A stretch of DNA of 64,000 bases from Niastella yeongjuensis (GTDB lineage: Bacteria; Bacteroidota; Bacteroidia; Chitinophagales; Chitinophagaceae): assembly GCF_900110245.1 (NCBI RefSeq), contig NZ_FOCZ01000015.1, positions 111,713 through 175,712 of the forward strand. The letters are read 5' to 3'. The position numbers and the translations under genes were made by a program. Below, piece by piece: positions 36,868 through 45,799 of this stretch. Each line of letters starts with the position of its first letter. Position 1 is the first letter of the stretch. Under the pieces are notes generated by a model. The model ran no database searches, was not told the DNA's origin, and was given only the letters and a program-made list of their open reading frames with translations.

Positions 36868-39021
36868 TTAATTCTTGTTTACATTGGCATACACCAGGTT
36901 CGTTTGGGTCACCATGTCATTTAACACATTGGTAGCCTCATCCAGGTAAGGATCATTACGCAGGATCTGCAGCCATTTCTTGAAACGGTCCAGTTTGCCA
37001 ACATCACCCGTAGCTTCCACCCGCTTCATATCTTCAATCAGGGGATCAACATTCAGCTCATGGGGTAATTTATTCTGGCCTTCGATCTGTTTAGCGATCG
37101 CTTTGTTCTTTTTCTGTTCTTCCTGGTATTTTTTCAGGCTTAATGAAACCGTTTTATCGCTTTGTTTAGCCAGCCATTCTGCATTGTTATGAATGGTGGT
37201 GAACAAAGGATTGCTCTTTAAGCGTTCTGCACTGGCTTTTCTGATCGGGCTCAGATCAAGACCATATTTCCAGCGGGTATAATCAGCTTTTTGAATTTCA
37301 TCCCAGGCCAGCGCATCCGGATTATCCTTTTCGCGGATCTTCGTGTACTCGAAAATATCGGGGATGTTTACATCAGACGCCACACCACGTAATTGGGTTG
37401 AACCGCCATTGATGCGATAGAACTTCTGCAGGGTCAGCTTAATGGTACCCAGTTCGCTGTTAGGATCCAGGAAGCCCATTGTTTTATCAAGACCAATGTT
37501 ACGTTGTACAGTACCCTTACCATAGGTAGAAGTGCTGCCGATGATAACACCACGGTCATAATCCTGAATAGCCGCGGCAAAGATCTCAGAAGCCGAAGCA
37601 CTGAACTCATTTACCATAACAGCCAGCGGACCGTCGTATAAAACTGATTTATCGCGATCGTAGTAAACCTGGGGTTTACCTTCACGGTCTTTTACCTGTA
37701 CAATTGGACCACCTTCAATGAACAGACCAACCATTTGCACCACATCATATAAGGAACCACCGCCATTGTTGCGCAGGTCCATAATGATACCGTCTACTTT
37801 CTGTTCTTTTAATTTGATGATCTCTTTCTTCACATCCTCAGAGCAACGGGCGCCTTTTGGATTGTCGAAATCGGCATAGAACTCAGGCAGGTAAATGAAA
37901 CCCAGTTTACCTTTTGGCGTGTTGATCACTGCGCTGCGGGCAAAAGTTTCATCCTGGATGATCTCATCGCGGATGAGGGTAACAGTTTTTACCGAACCGT
38001 CGGTTTTCTTTATAGTGAGACGCACTTCGGTGCCTTTTTTACCACGGATCAGTTTCACGGCATCCTGAACGGTGTAACCGCTAAGGTCTACGGGGTCAGC
38101 AGCACCCTGGGCCACTTTAATGATCGCATCACCCACACCAATTTCACCAGATTTCAAAGCAGGGCTTCCTGCCAGTACAGAACCGATCTTGATATTACCG
38201 TCTTCTTCACGTAAAGAAGCACCGATACCATAGAAACGGCCACTCATTTCTTCATCGAAATAACGTTTGTCAACAGGCGGCATGAACGTAGTGTGCGGGT
38301 CCATCGATTCGGTGATGGTTTTCACAAACTCATTAAACCGGTCATCATCGCTCACTTTTAATTTCAGGCGCTCATAATTCCTGTTCAATATTTTCAACAC
38401 CTGGTCACGGGCTTCCTGTTCCAGCTGCTCATCAGTTTTTACAACAAAATTTTCTTTGCCTTTATTTTTCTCCCGGTCTTCGGTCAGGTCGTAATAACGC
38501 TCAAGCGCCATATATTTTAACCGTTTCCGCCAGGCCTCTTTTCTGTCAGCTTCGTTTTTGGGATAATCCAGCTTCTCATCGTTGAAGTTGGCTGATTCGT
38601 CTTTTGAAAAATCGAAGGGCTTGGAAAGTATTTCTTTATAGATGTCCTCGGTTTCAGGCAAACGTTTTTTATAGATCTCAGAAACGGCAGGCACAAATTG
38701 TACGGGACCGCCCAGGATCTCGTCATCTATCTTGGTTTCATATTTCTTCAATGCCTGGATGTCTGTTTGCAACAGCACATTTTTCTGGTCATCTATCTTC
38801 TCACCCAGGTATTTCTTAAAAATCTCTTTGGAAAAGTTATCGTCGATCTTTTTGGGACTGTAATGGATCTCAGCAAGCATCTCCCCCACGTTATGAAGTA
38901 TCTTTTCATATTTCGTGGGTGGATTACCATTACCCAGTCCGAAACCCAGCGAGCGGAACGCAAGAAATAAACCCGCACCGAACAACAGCAGAACTATGGG
39001 TAAATTTTTTCGTTGTAGCAT
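36868..39021 (-). CDS. Carboxy-terminal processing protease (tail-specific, S41A)
   Basis: The product has 717 residues from ATG 39021, where MLQRKNLPIVLLLFGAGLFL gives a clean signal anchor; upstream ATGs at 39042 and 39099 are less likely. Order: an N-terminal helical domain (KIDDNFSKEIFKKYLG), a PDZ domain (YGIGASLREEDGNIKIGSV, GDAIIKVAQG), the S41 protease core (MDLRNNGGGSLYDVV, VMVNEFSASASEIFAAAIQD with the catalytic Ser, STYGKGTVQ with the catalytic Lys) and a DUF3340-like C-terminal helical domain. It cuts non-polar C-termini of periplasmic proteins. Confidence 0.93.
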   Translation of the reverse strand: MLQRKNLPIVLLLFGAGLFLAFRSLGFGLGNGNPPTKYEKILHNVGEMLAEIHYSPKKIDDNFSKEIFKKYLGEKIDDQKNVLLQTDIQALKKYETKIDDEILGGPVQFVPAVSEIYKKRLPETEDIYKEILSKPFDFSKDESANFNDEKLDYPKNEADRKEAWRKRLKYMALERYYDLTEDREKNKGKENFVVKTDEQLEQEARDQVLKILNRNYERLKLKVSDDDRFNEFVKTITESMDPHTTFMPPVDKRYFDEEMSGRFYGIGASLREEDGNIKIGSVLAGSPALKSGEIGVGDAIIKVAQGAADPVDLSGYTVQDAVKLIRGKKGTEVRLTIKKTDGSVKTVTLIRDEIIQDETFARSAVINTPKGKLGFIYLPEFYADFDNPKGARCSEDVKKEIIKLKEQKVDGIIMDLRNNGGGSLYDVVQMVGLFIEGGPIVQVKDREGKPQVYYDRDKSVLYDGPLAVMVNEFSASASEIFAAAIQDYDRGVIIGSTSTYGKGTVQRNIGLDKTMGFLDPNSELGTIKLTLQKFYRINGGSTQLRGVASDVNIPDIFEYTKIREKDNPDALAWDEIQKADYTRWKYGLDLSPIRKASAERLKSNPLFTTIHNNAEWLAKQSDKTVSLSLKKYQEEQKKNKAIAKQIEGQNKLPHELNVDPLIEDMKRVEATGDVGKLDRFKKWLQILRNDPYLDEATNVLNDMVTQTNLVYANVNKN

Positions 39022-39128
39022 ATATTTTAAAACTTTAGGCATCAATTCAAAAATAACGATAAAAAAGATGGGTTGTTGTACTAATATGATAATTAACAAG
39101 CCATTTTGATGAAAGGTTTTAAGAAAGT

Positions 39129-39161
39129 TTTGTTTCGAAATCCATTTTTTCCCTACATTTG
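39129..39161 (+). promoter_or_regulatory. Promoter of tRNA-His
   Basis: TTTG at 39129-39132, 21 nt spacing, and a perfect TACATTTG -7 box at 39154-39161. The start site would be near 39168, just before the tRNA. Confidence 0.7.
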
Positions 39162-39173
39162 CAACCTGAACAC

Positions 39174-39248
39174 GGAGGTTGTAGCTCAGTTGGTTAGAGC
39201 GCTAGATTGTGGTTCTAGAGGTCGAGGGTTCGAAACCCTTCATCCTCC
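39174..39248 (+). tRNA. tRNA-His (anticodon GTG)
   Basis: A 75-nt cloverleaf: extra G-1 paired with C73, acceptor arm, D-arm AGCTCAGTTGGTTAGAGC, anticodon stem CTAGA / TCTAG with loop TTGTGGT (anticodon GTG) and T-arm GAGGGTTCGAAACCCTT. G-1 is the tRNA-His identity mark. One T-T mismatch sits at acceptor pair 5-68. CCA is not encoded. A terminator follows 11 nt later, so it is a single-gene unit. Confidence 0.95.
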
Positions 39249-39259
39249 CTCAGATATCG

Positions 39260-39289
39260 CCCCCCGACAATTACGTCGGGGGGTTTTTT
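39260..39289 (+). terminator. Terminator of tRNA-His
   Basis: Stem CCCCCCGAC / GTCGGGGGG, loop AATTAC, then T6. A textbook intrinsic terminator. Confidence 0.95.
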
Positions 39290-39336
39290 ATTTGAAAAAC
39301 CCTTGAAAGTTTTCATACATTAATAAAGTTTCCTTT

Positions 39337-39900
39337 ATGAACTGGTGGTTATTGATCTTTCTCCCGCTCTCATCTGCCTTTGTTGGCTGGCTAAGCAATC
39401 AGCTCGTGATCAAAATGGCCTTCCGCGCTTTCTCAAAACGACAAACACAACTGGCCCAAACCCTGGCACCACTCCTTGCCCGGGAATTTGCCTCATTCAG
39501 TAAACTGGAAGAAAAGATCACCAACCCGGAAAGTATAAAAAAAATTATGCCGGTGGCTGAAGTGCACATGGACGATTTCCTGCGTAATAAACTAAAGGAA
39601 GGCTTTCCCATGATCACCATGGTGGGCGACAGAACCCTGAACACCCTTAAAGAGATCTTCATGAAGGAACTGGAATCCATTTTCCCGGTAATCATGAAAG
39701 AGTATATGCAAAACCTGGAACAGGACCTGAACCTCGAACAAACCATCACCAACAAAATAGCCAACCTGAACGCCCAAAAAATCAAAACGACCATTTACCA
39801 ACACGCCGCCCCCGAATTACGCAAAGCAGCTTTGTTAGGAGCAGGGATAGGCTTTGTAGTTGGATTGGTACAGGTAACTATAATTATGGCTTTCGCTTAA
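39337..39900 (+). CDS. DUF445-like membrane protein
   Basis: The 187-residue protein has one N-terminal helix (MNWWLLIFLPLSSAFVGW), the DUF445-typical NQLVIKMAF segment, a long alpha-helical cytoplasmic-facing middle (about 50-155) and a C-terminal helix (about 165-186). It is shorter than the full DUF445 (about 400), as is common for Bacteroidota paralogues. Function unknown; possibly envelope-associated. Confidence 0.75.
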   Translation: MNWWLLIFLPLSSAFVGWLSNQLVIKMAFRAFSKRQTQLAQTLAPLLAREFASFSKLEEKITNPESIKKIMPVAEVHMDDFLRNKLKEGFPMITMVGDRTLNTLKEIFMKELESIFPVIMKEYMQNLEQDLNLEQTITNKIANLNAQKIKTTIYQHAAPELRKAALLGAGIGFVVGLVQVTIIMAFA

Positions 39901-39910
39901 TTAGTTCCCG

Positions 39911-40030
39911 GTTTAAAGTTTTAAGTTGAAAGTTCCTGAGTTCTAAGTTCTACCTGCAAACCTAAGAACCCAATAACATAATAACCTCACAACCGGAACT
40001 TTAAACTTAAAACTTACAACTTTCAACTTT
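39911..40030. repeat. TTTAAAGTTGAAAG-type inverted array
   Basis: Left arm 39911-39950 (GTTTAAAG, AAGTTGAAAGTT, GAGTTCTAAGTTC) and right arm 39962-40030 (CCTAAGAACCCAATAAC, then CTTTAAAC, AACTTTCAAC). The arms are imperfect complements. It begins 11 bp after the DUF445 stop. Confidence 0.8.
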
Positions 40031-40117
40031 TTCACCGCTCATCACAATTAATTCGCTTTCCACAAGTTCTCCGGCAATTTTGCGTCTAATCGTACTCAAC
40101 CATAGTAACACCAGCAC

Positions 40118-42793
40118 ATGAAAAATTTTACATGGCTCTTTGTACTCCTTGTTAGCTTTCATCAAATTACCCTGGCCCAGTACCCTGGTGGTGGCGCCGG
40201 CCGCGGCCCCGGTGGCAGACCCGGTGGTGGTCAGCAATTGAATATGGGCCACTTTTATGGCCGTATTATCGACAAAGCAACCAATAAAGGACTCGACGCC
40301 GCTTCTGTTCAATTAATCCAAAACAAACTCGATACGGTAAGCAAAAAAAGAGTGGACGTAGTGATAGGCGGTATGCTTACCAGCCGCAACGGCGATTTCA
40401 GCCTCGAAAACCTGCCTGTTTTTGGCCAGTTCAAACTCGTAATTACTGCTATCGGCTATAAATCCATAGAACAAAAAGCCTCCTTTGATATAAAAATGAG
40501 TCCGGGGATGGACAGGTCACAGCTCCTGAACCAGGTCGACAAAGACCTGGGCAATATAAAAATGGAGCAGGATGCCACCATGCTGCAGGACGTAACCGTT
40601 ACCGGTTCCAAACCCATGATACAAATGGGCGTTGACCGCAAGATCTTCAACGTGGAAAAAAGCATTACTTCAGCCGGCGGTACCGCCATCGACGTAATGC
40701 GTAATGTACCATCTATCAACGTCGACATAGACGGGAACGTTTCTTTGCGGAATTCTGCGCCCCAGATCTTTGTAGATGGCCGGCCTACTACCCTTTCCAT
40801 GGACCAGATCCCCGCCGATGCCATTCAAAGCGTGGAGATCATCACCAATCCATCAGCCAAGTACGATGCCAGCGGCGGACAGTCGGGCATTTTAAATATT
40901 ATATTAAAGAAGAACCGCAAAACGGGTTACAATGGTAGTGTACGCGCCGGGGTTGATTCACGCGGCAAGTTCAATGGCGGTGGTGATATCAATGTTCGCC
41001 AGGGCAAGGTGAACGTATTTGCCAATGCCATGTACAACCAGCGTAAATCAAAAGGCTGGGGCCAAACAGACCGGCTTTCCAATGGCACCGATGATGTTTT
41101 TTCTTCCCAATACAACAAAAGCGTATTAAATGGCGCTTTTGCCTTTGGCCGGTTCGGACTGGATTATTTCATAGACAACCGCAATACCATTTCCATTTCA
41201 CAGTCAATAGTGAATGGGGATTTCAAACCCAATAACGGGACCGACGTTTTTTACGATACAACCAGTAAGGGCTTTTCATACCAATCGCGGAATACCGGAG
41301 GTAAAAGTAATTTCCGGAACTATGGTACCCAATTAAGCTTCAAACACCTGTTTGCCCATGCCGGTGCGGAATGGACGGCTGATGTAAACTTCAATCAAAG
41401 CAAGAATACCAGTAACAGCAACATCCTGATCCAAAACTTCTTCGACGCCGAAAAGTTAAACCAATATGGCAACGACTCATTGGTTAACATATATAGTGGT
41501 GGCAAGAACAGGTTCCTGATAGCCCAAACAGATTATGTAAATCCGGTTACCGATAATATAAAATGGGAAGCCGGTTTGCGGGCCCAGGTACGGAAGTTTG
41601 AAAGCTTTCAGAATAATTTTCTGAATAACATATTTGCACCAGCCCTCAGTAATGAATTTGAATATACCGATCACGTATATGCTGGTTATGTGACCTACTC
41701 ACAAAAAGTAAAAGAAACCTTTAGTTTTCAACTGGGTTTACGTGCCGAAAGCAGCGGGTACGATGGCAAACAAATAGGCAAGGATACTGTGTTTAACATT
41801 GACTATCCCATCAGTTTGTTCCCCAGTGTATTTTTAAGCAAACAGCTCGAACACAAACAGGACCTGCAGTTGAACTATACCCGCCGTATCAACCGGCCTA
41901 ACTTTTTCCAGTTAATGCCCAACACTGATTATTCGGACCCCTTTAATTACCAAACCGGTAATCCGAATTTAAAACCTGAGTTTACGCATTCGCTGGAATT
42001 GTCGTATCAGAAAACCTATGGTAAAAAAGGCAATACGTTCCTGGCAACGCTGTTTGGGAAATATACCACCAATCTTATTTCCCGTTATCAATACCTGGGT
42101 AAACTGGGTAATTATCCCGATTCGGTCTACATAGCTACTTATGTAAATGCATCATCAGCTTATGCCAGTGGTTTGGAGTTGATCTTCCGCAATAACTTTA
42201 CTAAATGGTGGGATGTTACCACCAGTGCCAATATATATTACTCAAAGATCAATGGCGGTAATGTGGTGGCCAACCTGGAAAATGAGCGCACCAGCTGGTC
42301 GGCTAAAATGAACCACAACTTTAAATTCAATAAAGGCTGGAGTGTACAGCTCAGTGGCGACTACACGGCTAAAAGCGCCTTACCAGTAAGTACCAGCAAC
42401 GGTGGCAGTGGCGGTGGAGGCGGTGGTTTTGGTGGCGGCGGCGGCGGTGGCCGTGGTGGTGGCGGTTTTGGCGGTGGCCAAACTACAACAACCCAGGGTT
42501 ACATCAACCCTTACTATGGTGTTGATATGGGCTTACGCAAAGATTTCCAGATCAAAAAGAATACCGCCAGCATTTCTGTAAACTGGCAGGATGTCTTCAG
42601 AACCCGCAAGTATTTTGTACACTCCGAGGCAATCGGTTTTGTACAGGACGACTGGCGCAGAAGAGACCCACAGGTGGTTCGCGTAAACTTCAGTTACCGC
42701 TTTGGTAAATTCGACGCAGCACTCTTCAAAAGAAAAAACACCAAAGGCGACCAGGAAGGTATGCAAAACGGAATGCAGGGTATGCAACAATAA
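40118..42793 (+). CDS. TonB-dependent receptor / outer-membrane beta-barrel family protein
   Basis: The 891-residue product has a signal peptide (1-20, ending LAQ), a Gly-rich linker (YPGGGAGRGPGGRPGGG), a carboxypeptidase-regulatory-like domain (FYGRIIDKATNKGLDAASVQ), a plug (DVMRNVPSINVDIDGNVSLR, FVDGRPTTLSMDQIPADAI, SVEIITNPSAKYDASG) and a long barrel of the OMP_b-brl_3 type. A very Gly-rich loop lies at about 760-790 (GGGGGGFGGG-like), then strands to the end. Substrate unknown. Confidence 0.88.
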   Translation: MKNFTWLFVLLVSFHQITLAQYPGGGAGRGPGGRPGGGQQLNMGHFYGRIIDKATNKGLDAASVQLIQNKLDTVSKKRVDVVIGGMLTSRNGDFSLENLPVFGQFKLVITAIGYKSIEQKASFDIKMSPGMDRSQLLNQVDKDLGNIKMEQDATMLQDVTVTGSKPMIQMGVDRKIFNVEKSITSAGGTAIDVMRNVPSINVDIDGNVSLRNSAPQIFVDGRPTTLSMDQIPADAIQSVEIITNPSAKYDASGGQSGILNIILKKNRKTGYNGSVRAGVDSRGKFNGGGDINVRQGKVNVFANAMYNQRKSKGWGQTDRLSNGTDDVFSSQYNKSVLNGAFAFGRFGLDYFIDNRNTISISQSIVNGDFKPNNGTDVFYDTTSKGFSYQSRNTGGKSNFRNYGTQLSFKHLFAHAGAEWTADVNFNQSKNTSNSNILIQNFFDAEKLNQYGNDSLVNIYSGGKNRFLIAQTDYVNPVTDNIKWEAGLRAQVRKFESFQNNFLNNIFAPALSNEFEYTDHVYAGYVTYSQKVKETFSFQLGLRAESSGYDGKQIGKDTVFNIDYPISLFPSVFLSKQLEHKQDLQLNYTRRINRPNFFQLMPNTDYSDPFNYQTGNPNLKPEFTHSLELSYQKTYGKKGNTFLATLFGKYTTNLISRYQYLGKLGNYPDSVYIATYVNASSAYASGLELIFRNNFTKWWDVTTSANIYYSKINGGNVVANLENERTSWSAKMNHNFKFNKGWSVQLSGDYTAKSALPVSTSNGGSGGGGGGFGGGGGGGRGGGGFGGGQTTTTQGYINPYYGVDMGLRKDFQIKKNTASISVNWQDVFRTRKYFVHSEAIGFVQDDWRRRDPQVVRVNFSYRFGKFDAALFKRKNTKGDQEGMQNGMQGMQQ

Positions 42794-42828
42794 AAGCAAC
42801 ATTAGAATAACTACATGATTATGTTGCG

Positions 42829-42854
42829 GGGGCTGAGTGATCAGCCCCTTTTTT
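42829..42854 (+). terminator. Terminator hairpin of the TonB receptor gene
   Basis: Stem GGGGCTGA / TCAGCCCC with loop GTGA and T6, 36 bp after the stop at 42793. Confidence 0.9.
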
Positions 42855-43020
42855 AGTTACCAGGCACCAGTTCCCGGTTTCCGGGCAATAAACTTCGGCG
42901 AGGCTGGCTATTTGTAGAAATGATCAAAATTCTGAACCCGGTAACCGGTAACTGGCAACCGGTAACAGCCCCTGTAACCTGAAACCTGTAAACCCTGTAA
43001 CTTGTATTTTGTATTTTGCA
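42855..43020. repeat. GGTTACCAG-type repeat array
   Basis: Left part 42855-42886 (AGTTACCAGGCACCAG, CCCGGTTTCC) and right part 42934-43020 (CCCGGTAACCGGTAACTGG, then CCTGTAACCTGAAACCTG, then the TATTTTGTATTTTGCA word). The parts are partly complementary. The array ends 4 bp before the SGNH start codon at 43024. Confidence 0.75.
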
Positions 43021-43023
43021 TCC

Positions 43024-43641
43024 ATGTCAACAACATATTCTTATTTAGCCTTAGGCGATAGCTATACCATCGGTGAAGGCGTTCCCGTATATGAGAATTT
43101 TCCTTATCAAACCGTACAGCGTTTACGCAAAGCAGGTTACGCATTATATGCAGCTGAAATAGTTGCCAAAACCGGCTGGACAACCGACGAATTACAGGCA
43201 GGAATTGACGGTCGCCATTTTTTGAACACATACGATGTGGTTTCCCTGCTTATTGGCGTGAATAACCAGTACCGGGGCAGAAGTTTGCACGAGTATACCC
43301 AACAATTTGAATCGTTATTAAAACAGGCCATCCGGTTTGCCGGTAACCGGGCCAGTCATGTTTTTGTAATATCTATTCCCGATTGGGGCGTCACCCCCTA
43401 CGCCGTTAACAACGGTAAAAACGCAGCAGTAGTAGCCCATGAAATCGATGCCTTCAATGCAGTGAACAAATCGCAGGCAGAAAAGTATTCCGTACATTAT
43501 ATCGACATAACACCCGGTACCCGGCTGGCTGCCAATGACGCGTCGTTGCTGGCCGCCGATCAATTGCATCCGTCGGGAAAAGAATATGGCCTGTGGGCAG
43601 AGAAGCTGGCAGCCAGTATTAAGAATGTATTATCTAAATAA
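43024..43641 (+). CDS. SGNH/GDSL hydrolase
   Basis: The 205-residue protein starts MSTTYSYLALGDSYTIGEGV, whose GDS holds the nucleophile Ser; block III is LLIGVNNQYRG (Asn oxyanion) and block V is DQLHPSGKEYG (Asp-x-x-His). No signal peptide is evident, so it is cytoplasmic. These enzymes act as esterases or lipases on small esters. The frame can be extended to 43009, but the ATG at 43024 lies just after the repeat array and gives the family start. Confidence 0.9.
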   Translation: MSTTYSYLALGDSYTIGEGVPVYENFPYQTVQRLRKAGYALYAAEIVAKTGWTTDELQAGIDGRHFLNTYDVVSLLIGVNNQYRGRSLHEYTQQFESLLKQAIRFAGNRASHVFVISIPDWGVTPYAVNNGKNAAVVAHEIDAFNAVNKSQAEKYSVHYIDITPGTRLAANDASLLAADQLHPSGKEYGLWAEKLAASIKNVLSK

Positions 43642-43663
43642 CAGTATTCCGGGAACAAAGAGA

Positions 43664-43795
43664 CAATTACAGGTTACAGTTGCAGGTTACAGGGTTTTAA
43701 AGAAAAGTCGCAAACCTGGCAATAGAGGCTTTGAAATCTGGAACATGAAACCTGGAACATGTATCTTGCAACCTGAAACAGCACCTTACAACTAC
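43664..43795. repeat. CAGGTTACAG/ACCTGGAAC-type repeat array
   Basis: Words GGTTACAG, GCAGGTTACAGGG on the left and GAAACCTGGAACATG, CAACCTGAAACAG on the right, related by inverted complementarity. It fills the 168-bp gap between the SGNH gene and the next one. Confidence 0.7.
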
Positions 43796-43809
43796 TAAAT
43801 AGATTCCCT

Positions 43810-44301
43810 ATGGAAAAACTTTCATGGCGCGAAAAGTACGCCGGCATCCTGGTGTTGGTGATCACCATTATTTACCTGATCATGCAGCTGGCTTCGTTGC
43901 TCTCCAATACCTCACATCCTTATGCCATACAAAACGGCTCCCTTGTCATTAATAAGAATGAATTTTTATCAGACCTGAAAGCCTACTCCCTCATTCTGGC
44001 GGGTATTATTGCCGGCTGGTGTTTGTTAAAAGGCAAACGGCTGGGTTGGATGCTCGGCCTGCCCATTCTGTTATTCATTACACTGGTGATAGGCACCATG
44101 ACGGTTGAATCGGCTTTGAAGCTGAAGAAATTTGACAACTCTTTTACCGGCTATGGCATCGGCATTTTTCTGGTGGCATTGGCGAGCATCTTTTTACTGT
44201 TACCTTCTGCCCGGCAAAAGTACAGGGTTAGTAAAGGCATTGCTTTCCTAACCCTGCTGTTATTTATTGGCCTTGGCGGCGCTTATTTTTTCTTACAATA
44301 G
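43810..44301 (+). CDS. Hypothetical four-helix membrane protein
   Basis: The 163-residue protein has helices at about 12-33 (AGILVLVITIIYLIMQL), 55-73 (SLILAGIIAGWCLL), 78-97 (GWMLGLPILLFITLVI), 115-132 (YGIGIFLVALASIFLL) and 142-162. I do not recognise the family. The 3' end overlaps the convergent DUF4407 gene by 9 nt. Confidence 0.6.
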   Translation: MEKLSWREKYAGILVLVITIIYLIMQLASLLSNTSHPYAIQNGSLVINKNEFLSDLKAYSLILAGIIAGWCLLKGKRLGWMLGLPILLFITLVIGTMTVESALKLKKFDNSFTGYGIGIFLVALASIFLLLPSARQKYRVSKGIAFLTLLLFIGLGGAYFFLQ

Positions 44302-45558
44302 GTCTTCCCCATTGAACTGGTAACGTTCCTTTATTTTGCGCATCACTTCGTCCATGGATGCACGGTGATCGCGTGGGTTCCATTCGCCCCGCTCCCATTT
44401 GTCCAATTCCTGGTCGATGTGTTTTTGTTGCAGGGTGGTCATTTTTTCAACCAGTTGTTCAGAGAATTCTTTTTGCGCTTTGTACAGGTTGTTCTTTTTA
44501 TCGATGAACATTTCCTTGTTTGCCCGCATGTCATTTTCCGAGGCAGCCATGCTGGTCAGCTCTTCTTTTGCCAGTGCAATATCATACGGACCTACCGGCA
44601 TAATGAGTTTTGAAATGATGGGCCCTACTTCGATCAGGATAATGAGCAGGGATAATAAAAAGCTGGTCCAGTAAACACTGTCCTCTTCGGCTGAAAGATC
44701 GGTCAGTGCTTTGTTGCGTTCCAGGAAACCAACATTCTCCAGGGCGCTTAATTCGTATTTGGCGCGTTTGGCTTCCATGTTGTTTTTGGCATTGGCCAGA
44801 ATGCTGTCCTGCACATGAATGCTATTGGTGAGTGATAACAACTCAGGTGCCGACTGCAATACAGAAGAATTGTAGGCATCCCTTTTCAGTTTGGCGATCT
44901 TTTCAACGCCGCGCATGCCCGAACCGGCGGTACCATCTGCCTCCTGTACATACGATTGTTGCAGGCGGCTCAAATCATCTTCAATCGCCTTCTTCCGCTC
45001 AAATAACCGGTTCCGTTCAGCTTCGGTGTTTTGCATTAATGCGGTATTCTCCGCCTGCAGCAAACTGTCGTTCAACTGAATTTTTTTGTGCGTGTTCTCG
45101 ATCACCTTGGTGTTGATCTCCTTTTCAAAGATCTTCAGTTCCAGCGGGCGGGCAATGGTAAAACCGATCAGGATGGCCAGCGCCATACGTGGCAATGCCA
45201 TGGCCATTTGCTTACGCCGGCTCACCCCATACTTACGCATGGTGGCCACCAGAAAACGGTCGAAGTTAAAGATGATAAGCCCCCAGATGATCGCAAAACA
45301 AATGGTCCACATCCAGTTGCCGAATACACTGTAAATAGCATAACCGGAACTCAATGCAGCCAGTACAAAAGTGGCGAGTATTACACCACCCAGTCCCCAG
45401 TACTTGCTGTGTTCGGAGGGAAATTGTTTTAATAGTTCCTGGTGAGCACCGGAACACCACCATAAGAAATTAGTGTCGGCCTTTTTGCCGGGGCCTCTAC
45501 CGGTAAATGAATCATAGGTATACAAGCCATTATCAGGCGCTTGCTGATTGTCAGCCAT
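44293..45558 (-). CDS. DUF4407 domain membrane protein
   Basis: The 421-residue protein matches DUF4407: N-terminal soluble segment with FLWWCSGAHQELLKQFP, two helices (about 58-78, 84-103), FDRFLVATMRKYG, a third near 117-132, a long coiled coil (about 140-255, ENTALMQNTEAERNRLFERK), a fourth helix (about 275-292, WTSFLLSLLIILIEVGPII) and a charged tail. Family function is unknown; some relatives lie in the cell envelope. Confidence 0.85.
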   Translation of the reverse strand: MADNQQAPDNGLYTYDSFTGRGPGKKADTNFLWWCSGAHQELLKQFPSEHSKYWGLGGVILATFVLAALSSGYAIYSVFGNWMWTICFAIIWGLIIFNFDRFLVATMRKYGVSRRKQMAMALPRMALAILIGFTIARPLELKIFEKEINTKVIENTHKKIQLNDSLLQAENTALMQNTEAERNRLFERKKAIEDDLSRLQQSYVQEADGTAGSGMRGVEKIAKLKRDAYNSSVLQSAPELLSLTNSIHVQDSILANAKNNMEAKRAKYELSALENVGFLERNKALTDLSAEEDSVYWTSFLLSLLIILIEVGPIISKLIMPVGPYDIALAKEELTSMAASENDMRANKEMFIDKKNNLYKAQKEFSEQLVEKMTTLQQKHIDQELDKWERGEWNPRDHRASMDEVMRKIKERYQFNGEDLL

Positions 45559-45799
45559 AACCGTAACGGTTTAATTAATGGATAATAATTGTTGAGTAAA
45601 AAACCTTAATACCTTATAGGTGGGTTGAGTGGGTTGGAATATTACAAATAACGATAAAAAAATCGGTATATGTTGTAAACGAACAGTAAAAACCAGTCAA
45701 ATAGCGCGCCATTAACAAAACTCAATGGTGCAGGTGTTAAAATAATTAACACATATGCATTCATTCATTGGTAATTCCTGCACAAACACCGGAAATCTA

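Noticed and set aside
39106..39306. 66-codon frame across the tRNA-His gene
   Set aside because: It runs through the tRNA and its terminator, so it cannot be a real protein gene.
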